Source of the DNA: Escherichia boydii | GTDB lineage: Bacteria; Pseudomonadota; Gammaproteobacteria; Enterobacterales; Enterobacteriaceae | Assembly: GCA_041890495.1 (NCBI GenBank) | Contig: CP169086.1 | Span: 2,790,001-2,854,000 of the forward strand | Length of the DNA stretch: 64,000 nucleotides | Direction: 5' to 3' | Part shown: positions 57,767 to 64,000 of the stretch, piece by piece | How the letters are laid out: each line of letters starts with the position of its first letter | Position numbering within the stretch: position 1 is the first letter of the stretch | Translations under genes and position numbers: made by a program | The notes under the pieces: generated by a model | Seen by the model: the letters and a program-made list of their open reading frames with translations, nothing else | Told to the model about the DNA's origin: nothing | Databases searched by the model: none

Positions 57767-59118
57767 GTCCCATTCTCCTGTAAAGCGCGTACTACCTCTT
57801 CCATGGCGGCACTACGTGAACCCTTAACTAAAATCGTAATTACCTGTTGCTCAGCAATCAGTAATTTAAGACGCGTAATTAACGCAGTTTTATCAGCAAA
57901 ATGTTCGCCAACGCCGCTGGCGGTGCTGATAGCATGGCTTTGTTTACCCACGCTTAACACGCGGTCAATACCAGCAGCTTTTGCCGCCTCGCCCACCTGT
58001 ACATGGCAGGCTTCGCTTTCAGCGCCCAGTTCCGCCATATCGCCCACCACCAGCACGCGGTAGCCCGGCATTTCAGCCAGTACCTGGACTGCTGCAGTCA
58101 TTGAACCGACATTGGCGTTGTAGGAGTCGTCGAGCAGCAACTGGTTTTCTGCCAGTTGGATGGGGAACAGACGGCCTGGAACAGCTTTCAGATTTGCCAG
58201 CCCCGCTTTGATAGCATCAAGCGTTGCGCCCACGGACATGGAGAGCGCAGCGGCTGCCAGCGCATTCGCAATATTGTGACGCCCCGGCAACGGCAGCAGA
58301 ACATCGACGCTACCGGTTGGGGTTTGTAGGGTAAATTCCATACCGTGCGAGGTCACATGGATATTGGTGGCGGTGAAATCGCTGTTGGCGGCATTGGGTG
58401 AGAAACGCCACACTTTGCGTGAGCCAATTACGCTCTGCCAGTTCAGCCAGTCGTTGTTGTCGGCGTTCATAATGGCGATACCGTTTTCCGGCAGGCCGCT
58501 AAAGATTTCACCTTTCGCTTTCGCGACACCCGCAAGCGAGCCAAAACCTTCCAGATGCGCCGCTGCCAGGTTGTTGACCAGCGCAGCTTCCGGGCGAGTC
58601 AGACTCACAGTCCAGGCTATTTCGCCCTGATGGTTCGCGCCAAGTTCAATAACTGCGTAATCGTATTCCGGCGTTAAGCGCAACAGCGTCATCGGTACAC
58701 CGATGTCGTTGTTGAGATTGCCTGCCGTATAAAGCGTGTTGCCGCACTGGCTTAAAATCGCCGCCGTCATCTCTTTAACGGAGGTTTTGCCGGAGGACCC
58801 CGTCAGAGCAACCACGCGCGCCGGAACTTGCTGGCGAACCCATGCAGCCAGTTCACCAAACGCCAGACGCGTATCCTTGACGATTAACTGCGGCAGGTCG
58901 ATGTCCAGCGGACGGCTAACCAGTAGTGCGCCTGCGCCGCCAGCTTTCGCCTGGTCGGCAAAATCGTGGGCATCAAAACGTTCGCCTTTCAGGGCAACAA
59001 ACAGGCAGCCCGGCGTCAGTTTTCGGGTATCAGTGGTTACAGCATCAAGGGTGATATCTGCACCTTGCAGTTCACCGTTGAGAATGTCGGTAAGTTGGCT
59101 AAGGGTTACGCTAATCAT
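57760..59118 (-). CDS. murF: UDP-N-acetylmuramoyl-tripeptide-D-Ala-D-Ala ligase
   Basis: MurF adds D-Ala-D-Ala to the UDP-MurNAc-tripeptide, the last cytoplasmic step. The 452 residues include the ATP-binding [13 protein letters not shown], the Mg/substrate motif [12 protein letters not shown] and [11 protein letters not shown]. Its substrate dipeptide is made by DdlB encoded downstream. It overlaps murE by four bases and mraY by seven. Confidence 0.98.
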
Positions 59119-60602
59119 GCAATCACCCCCAGCAGACGCGCCACCGTGACGCGATCGGAGTAGTCCAGACGCTGATTGCCAACAATCTGGTAATCTTCAT
59201 GGCCTTTGCCCGCGACCAGTACCACATCATTCTCTTTAGCCTGCATAACGGCGCAAGTCACCGCTTCAGCACGGCCTTCCATCACTTTGGCATGTCCGGC
59301 ATCTAACATTCCCGCCAGAATATCGTTGATGATGGCACGCGGTTCTTCGGTACGCGGGTTATCGTCCGTCACCACCGCCACGTCAGCAAACTCTTCGGCA
59401 ATTGCGCCCATCAGTGGACGCTTACCTTTATCGCGATCGCCACCACAGCCAAAGACACACCACAGCTTGCCCGCACAGTGCAGACGCGCCGCCTGTAAGG
59501 CTTTTTCCAGTGCATCCGGCGTATGCGCGTAATCCACCACCACCGTCGGTTTGCCTGGCGCAGTGAACACTTCCATACGTCCGCAAACCGGTTGCAGACG
59601 CGCGGCGGTTTTCAGCAGATCAGCCAGTGGATAGCCGAGTGCCAACAGTGTCGCCAGCGCGAGCAGCAGGTTGCTGACGTTAAAAGCGCCCATCAGATGG
59701 CTTTCAATTTCGCCATCGCCCCAACTTGAGCTAAAGCGAATCGTCGCACCGCTGTCGTGATAGTTCACTTCGGTCGCTTTCAACCAGCGTCCGTGACAGT
59801 TCGGATTAATATGATCTTCCATTGATACCGCAACCGCGTCCGGCAGTTTTGCCAGCCAGCGGCGGCCCACTTCATCGTCGGCGTTAATAATCGCCTGACC
59901 GCAATGATGCTCAGAATAAAGCAGCCATTTCGCGGCTTCGTAGTGTTCCATATCACCATGATAATCAAGGTGATCGCGGCTTAAGTTGGTAAAGACCGAC
60001 GCCGCAAATTTCAATGCCGCCACACGGTGCTGTACCAGCCCGTGGGAGGAAACTTCCATTGCGCAAAACGTCGCGCCCTGATCCACCAGCCCCGCCAGCT
60101 CATGCTGAACATCGACTGCCGAACCGGTTGTATTTTCTGTCGGGATCACTTTCCCCAGCAGGCCGTTACCAACGGTGCCCATTACCGCGCTGGTTTCGCC
60201 AAGCAGTTGGCTCCACTGCGCCAACAGCTGGGTAGTCGTGGTTTTGCCGTTGGTGCCCGTTACGCCCACGAGACGTAAATTGTCAGAGGGTTCATGGTAA
60301 AAGCGGCCCGCCAGTGCAGATAAACGCTCGTTGAGCTGGCTGAGATAGATGACCGGTACGCCGTGCATTTCACGGATTTCACCATCGGTCGCCTCATCTT
60401 TCGCCTCTGCAATAATGGCAGCCACACCTTGCGCTATCGCCTGCGGGATATATCGACGCCCGTCCGCCTGATGACCTACTACAGCTACAAAGAGATCGCC
60501 CGCCGCAGCCACACGGCTGTCGAGTGTCATCTCTCGCAGTGCTCGCGAAGGTGCGTCTGGCACCCACGGAGCAAGAAGGTCGCGCAAATTACGATCTGCC
60601 AC
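59115..60602 (-). CDS. murE: UDP-MurNAc-L-Ala-D-Glu:meso-diaminopimelate ligase
   Basis: MurE adds meso-diaminopimelate to the peptide stem. The 495 residues include [15 protein letters not shown] (ATP loop) and the specificity motif [12 protein letters not shown], where DNPR indicates diaminopimelate rather than lysine, as expected for a Gram-negative. Its start overlaps the ftsI 3' end by 14 bases. Confidence 0.98.
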
Positions 60603-62355
60603 CTGTCCCCTCGCCTTGATTAATCACAAATTCATTTTTATCGCCCGTTGTCAGCGCATCCGGCTCGATGTTCATGGTACGCAATACGCCGCCCATGATG
60701 GCACCAAAGACCGGCGCGGAAACGGCGCCGCCGTAGTATTTACCCGCCTGCGGATCGTTGATAACAACAACCAGCGCGAAGCGCGGCTGACTCGCAGGCG
60801 CAACGCCTGCGGTATAAGCAATATATTTATTGATGTAGCGACCGTCCGGCCCGACCTTTTTCGCGGTACCGGTTTTAATGGCGATACGATAGCCTTTAAT
60901 CGCCGCCTTCACGCCGCCGCCGCCTGGTAGCGCCACGCTTTCCATCATATGCACCACAGTGCGGACAATGGATTCCGGGAAGACACGTTCACCGGGAACC
61001 GGGGGGTCAACTTTGGTAATCGACAGTGGGCGATAAATGCCGTAGCTGCCGATAGTTGCGTAGACTCGCGCTAACTGTAATGGTGTTACCATTAGCCCGT
61101 AGCCGAAAGAGAAGGTGGCCCTCTCTATGTCAGACCACCGTTGTTTTTGAGGATATAAGCCACTGCGTTCTCCGACCAACCCCAAATTGGTCGCTTTTCC
61201 CAGTCCAAAACGTGAGTAAGTATCTACTAACGCTGAGGACGGCATCGCTAACGCCAGCTTGGAAACACCGACGTTACTCGACTTCTGTAATACCCCGGTC
61301 AGGGTTAATTCGCTGTAGCGTGCCACGTCTTTGATTTCGTGGCCGTTAATTCGATAAGGAATGGTATTGAGTACCGAGTTTTCCCGCACCACGCCACGTT
61401 GCAACGCGGTCATTACCACCATCGGTTTAACCGTTGAGCCCGGTTCAAACACGTCGGTGATGGTACGGTTACGCATCGCCTCTTTCGGCGTGCCGCTCAG
61501 ATTGTTAGGGTTGTATGACGGGCTGTTAGCCATCGCCAGCACTTCACCGGTGTTGACATCCACCAGCACGGCGCTACCAGATTCAGCCTTGTTAAAGGCC
61601 ACCGCGTTGTTCAGTTCGCGATAAACCAGCGCCTGCAGGCGTTCATCAATACTCAGCGCCAGGTTGTGCGCTGCCTGGCTGTCAGTAGAAGAAATATCTT
61701 CAATTACGCGACCATAGCGGTCTTTACGCACAATGCGCTCACCCGGCTGCCCGGTAAGCCATTTATCGAAACTCTTCTCAACGCCCTCAATCCCTTGACT
61801 ATCGACGTTAGTAAAGCCGATGAGGTGAGCAGTCACTTCGCCGGACGGATAGTAACGGCGAGACTCTTCACGCAGATGAATCCCCGGCAGTTTCAGTTTT
61901 TTGATGTAGTCCGCCATGTCAGGGTTCACCTGACGCGCCAGATAAATAAAGCGCCCTTTCGGGTTGGCGTTAATGCGGGCTGAAAGCTGATCCAGCGGAA
62001 TATTGAGCGCGTTAGCCAGCGCCTTCCAGCGGTCACCGACGCTGATACCGCCAGCGTCATGCACTTCTTTCGGGTCAGCCCAAATCGCTTTTACCGGCAC
62101 GCTCACCGCTAACGGGCGACCAGAACGGTCAGTAATCATGCCGCGGGAGGTGGAAACTTGCTGAACGCGAAGAGAACGCATGTCGCCCTCTTTCACCAGC
62201 ATATCCGGGGAGATAACTTGTAACCACGCTACGCGTCCGAGCAGAAAAGCCAGCGCCAGGAGAATACAGCCGCATAACAACGCAAAACGCCAACTGATAA
62301 AGTTGGCATGTTCTTCCTGACGTTTTGGTTTCTGCGTTTTCGCCGCTGCTTTCAT
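60589..62355 (-). CDS. ftsI: peptidoglycan D,D-transpeptidase FtsI (PBP3)
   Basis: FtsI cross-links septal peptidoglycan and is the target of aztreonam and cephalexin. The 588 residues have a short cytoplasmic tail, one transmembrane helix (about 24-40), a pedestal domain, and a transpeptidase domain with SxxK at GSTVKP (Ser307), SSN in KSSNVGVSK, and KTGT in [10 protein letters not shown]. The YRIN segment near residue 334 is present once, so the YRIN/YRIK duplication linked to aztreonam resistance is absent. Confidence 0.98.
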
Positions 62356-62370
62356 GCGTCGCGTTTATCC

Positions 62371-62736
62371 TTATTTTTGCACTACGATATTTTCTTGTGA
62401 CGGATCAACATGCTGCATTTGCAGCTTTTCCGTGGCGATCCTTTCCACCCGGCTATGGTCGCCGAGCGCATTCTCTTCAAGGATCAGGTTGCGCCATTCA
62501 ATGTCTAAAGCATCTCGCTCCAGCACCAGTTGTTCGCGCTGAGCGGTCAGTAAACGGGTATGGTGCGCCGTGGTTACCACAGTCACCGCCGTCAAAATAA
62601 TGCAAATGAACAGGCAGAGTGGCAGCTTCCCAAATCGCAAAAGATCGTCACCGATAACACCAGGCAATGCATGGCGCTCGTGGCTTCCCATCGATCCTTT
62701 AACTTTGCTTAGAGCTTCTGTCACTCTGCTGATCAT
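62371..62736 (-). CDS. ftsL: cell division protein FtsL
   Basis: FtsL is a 121-residue bitopic membrane protein forming the FtsQLB complex that activates FtsWI. A transmembrane helix lies near residues 35-57 ([20 protein letters not shown]), followed by a periplasmic leucine-zipper-like coiled coil ([19 protein letters not shown]). It overlaps rsmH by four bases and is 15 bases from ftsI. Confidence 0.95.
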
Positions 62737-63674
62737 GCATTCGTCCTCTCTGCAATACGCAGAACTGAACTACGGGCACGAGGGTTCTCAGCCACCTCTT
62801 CTTCGCCCGGCATTAACTTGCCTAGTGCTCGCAGCTGACGGCCACCCAGTTTTTTGAGCTGCTCTTCAGTCATCGGTAACCCTGCCGGAACTTGCGGACC
62901 GCGGCTGTTTTCACGCATAAAACGTTTCACAATACGGTCTTCCAGCGAGTGGAAGCTGATGATCGAAAGCCGCCCACCCGGGGCCAGCACGTTGAGCGAG
63001 CTTTTTAGCGCCTGCTCTATCTCCTCCAGTTCACTGTTTACCCAAATGCGCACCGCCTGGAAGGTACGGGTCGCGGGATGTTTAAACTTATCTTTCACCG
63101 GCGTTGCAGCAGCCACGACTTCCGCCAGTTCTTTGGTGCGGGTCATCGGCTGTTCGCGGTTACGCTCGACAATGGCGCGGGCAATGCGTTTGGCAAAACG
63201 CTCTTCACCATAGGTTTTCAATACCCAGGCGATATCGGCTTCTTCTGCGGTTTGTAGCCATTCAGCGGCTGACTGCCCACGGGTTGGGTCCATACGCATG
63301 TCCAGCGGACCATCGCGCATAAAGGAAAAGCCACGTTCAGCATCATCAAGTTGCGGTGAAGAGACGCCAAGATCGAGGAGAATGCCGTCGATCTTGCCGA
63401 TAAGATCGCGCTCGGCAACGTATTCGCCCAGCGCGGAGAAAGGTCCGTGGATGATGGAGAAGCGCGGATCATCAATAGTCTTCGCAACGGCGATAGCCTG
63501 CGGGTCGCGATCGATCGCCAGCAAACGTCCCTCTTCGCCAAGCTGCGAGAGGATCAGACGTGAGTGACCACCGCGACCAAAAGTCCCATCAATGTAGATG
63601 CCATCAGGACGGATATTGAGGCCATTAACGGCTTCATCCAGCAGCACCGTAGTATGTTTATAGTTTTCCATCAT
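62733..63674 (-). CDS. rsmH: 16S rRNA m4C1402 methyltransferase RsmH
   Basis: RsmH (MraW) methylates N4 of C1402 in the 16S rRNA decoding centre. The start at 63674 ([16 protein letters not shown]) gives 313 residues, the family length; a longer in-frame reading runs into mraZ and is not used. Motifs are [10 protein letters not shown] (SAM loop), [21 protein letters not shown] and [12 protein letters not shown]. It starts one base after the mraZ stop. Confidence 0.97.
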
Positions 63675-63675
63675 T

Positions 63676-64000
63676 TTATAGAGACAAGTCCTGCAGTCGC
63701 TCCGATAAGTCTCCGGTAGCCAACTGCTCTGCGTCGATATCTTCCTTGACCTGTTGATGCCAGGTTGTTTCATCCCACAGCTCAAACTTGTTGAACTGTC
63801 CAACCAGCATCACTTCTTTTGTCAGCCCGGCATGTTGCCGCAGTACTGGCGCGATTAACAATCGACCTGCGCCATCCATCTGACATTCGCTGGCATGACC
63901 TAACAGTAGGCGCTGCACACGGCGCTCAACCGGGTTCATGCTCGACAGACGCGATAATTTTTGCTCGATAATTTCCCATTCAGGCAGGGGGTAAAGCAGC
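63676..64000 (-). CDS. mraZ: transcriptional regulator MraZ, 5' end cut by the window edge
   Basis: MraZ is the SpoVT/AbrB-like dodecameric DNA-binding protein that represses the dcw cluster from repeats upstream of itself. Only about 107 codons (residues 46-152 of the 152-residue E. coli protein) are in the window, beginning [14 protein letters not shown]. The second AbrB-like half ([16 protein letters not shown]) and the C-terminus ([10 protein letters not shown]) are complete. The promoter and operator repeats lie beyond the right edge. Confidence 0.95.

Noticed and set aside
63675..63803. 43-residue N-terminal extension of RsmH
   Set aside because: It would overlap the mraZ 3' end and is absent from the family; ATG 63674 fits the conserved N-terminus.

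Overview
The window is a chromosomal stretch of an enterobacterium (Enterobacteriaceae). It covers the conserved neighbourhood pcnB-folK-panBCD ... acnB ... lpd-aceFE-pdhR-aroP ... ampED-nadC-ppdD-hofBC-guaC-coaE-zapD-yacG-mutT-secA-secM-lpxC and the division/cell-wall (dcw) cluster back to mraZ. I see no rRNA, tRNA, CRISPR array, prophage or insertion sequence. Gene order is that of Escherichia coli, with accessory differences: yadD is missing between panC and panD; an extra small-ORF locus and a DUF3300-DUF2950 pair lie between acnB and lpd; a GPH sugar transporter plus a GH43 glycosidase lie between aroP and ampE.

The most striking property is mosaicism. Compared with K-12 proteins from memory, some blocks look E. 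coli K-12-like (start of pcnB; 5' part of yadI to acnB; lpd to nearly the end of aroP; guaC; 5' part of mutT to mraZ). The blocks between them look like a GC-richer relative such as Enterobacter (end of pcnB to the 3' part of yadI; small-ORF locus, DUF3300 and DUF2950; 3' end of aroP through hofC; coaE-zapD-yacG to the 3' end of mutT). Several switches fall inside genes at conserved stretches. That is expected either of homologous recombination between related genomes or of an assembly that merged two syntenic organisms. The five single-base indels confined to the first kilobase (pcnB) favour a technical cause at least there. No alignment could be run, so this rests on recalled sequences.

Layout: 0-6 kb, RNA polyadenylation (pcnB), folate (folK) and pantothenate (panBCD) synthesis, a polysaccharide deacetylase (yadE) and a PTS EIIA protein (yadI). 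6-16 kb, ABC exporter yadGH, carbonic anhydrase, hypoxanthine phosphoribosyltransferase, PQQ glucose dehydrogenase, copper oxidase cueO with a CueR promoter, yacC, spermidine synthesis speED, yacL. 16-19 kb, aconitase B. 19-22 kb, accessory region with a 38-codon hydrophobic ORF whose ribosome binding site lies in a predicted hairpin, then DUF3300 and DUF2950 envelope proteins. 22-29.4 kb, the pyruvate dehydrogenase operon pdhR-aceE-aceF and lpd. 30-34 kb, aroP, then the sugar transporter and GH43 enzyme. 34-42 kb, ampED, nadC, a minimal type IV pilus-like set ppdD-hofB-hofC, guaC, coaE-zapD-yacG, mutT. 42-64 kb, secA, secM, lpxC and the dcw cluster, all on the minus strand. These genes form one continuous programme for peptidoglycan precursor synthesis, septum assembly, lipid A commitment and protein export.

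Apart from the pcnB indels and the truncation of mraZ at the right edge, all core genes are intact and of family-typical length.
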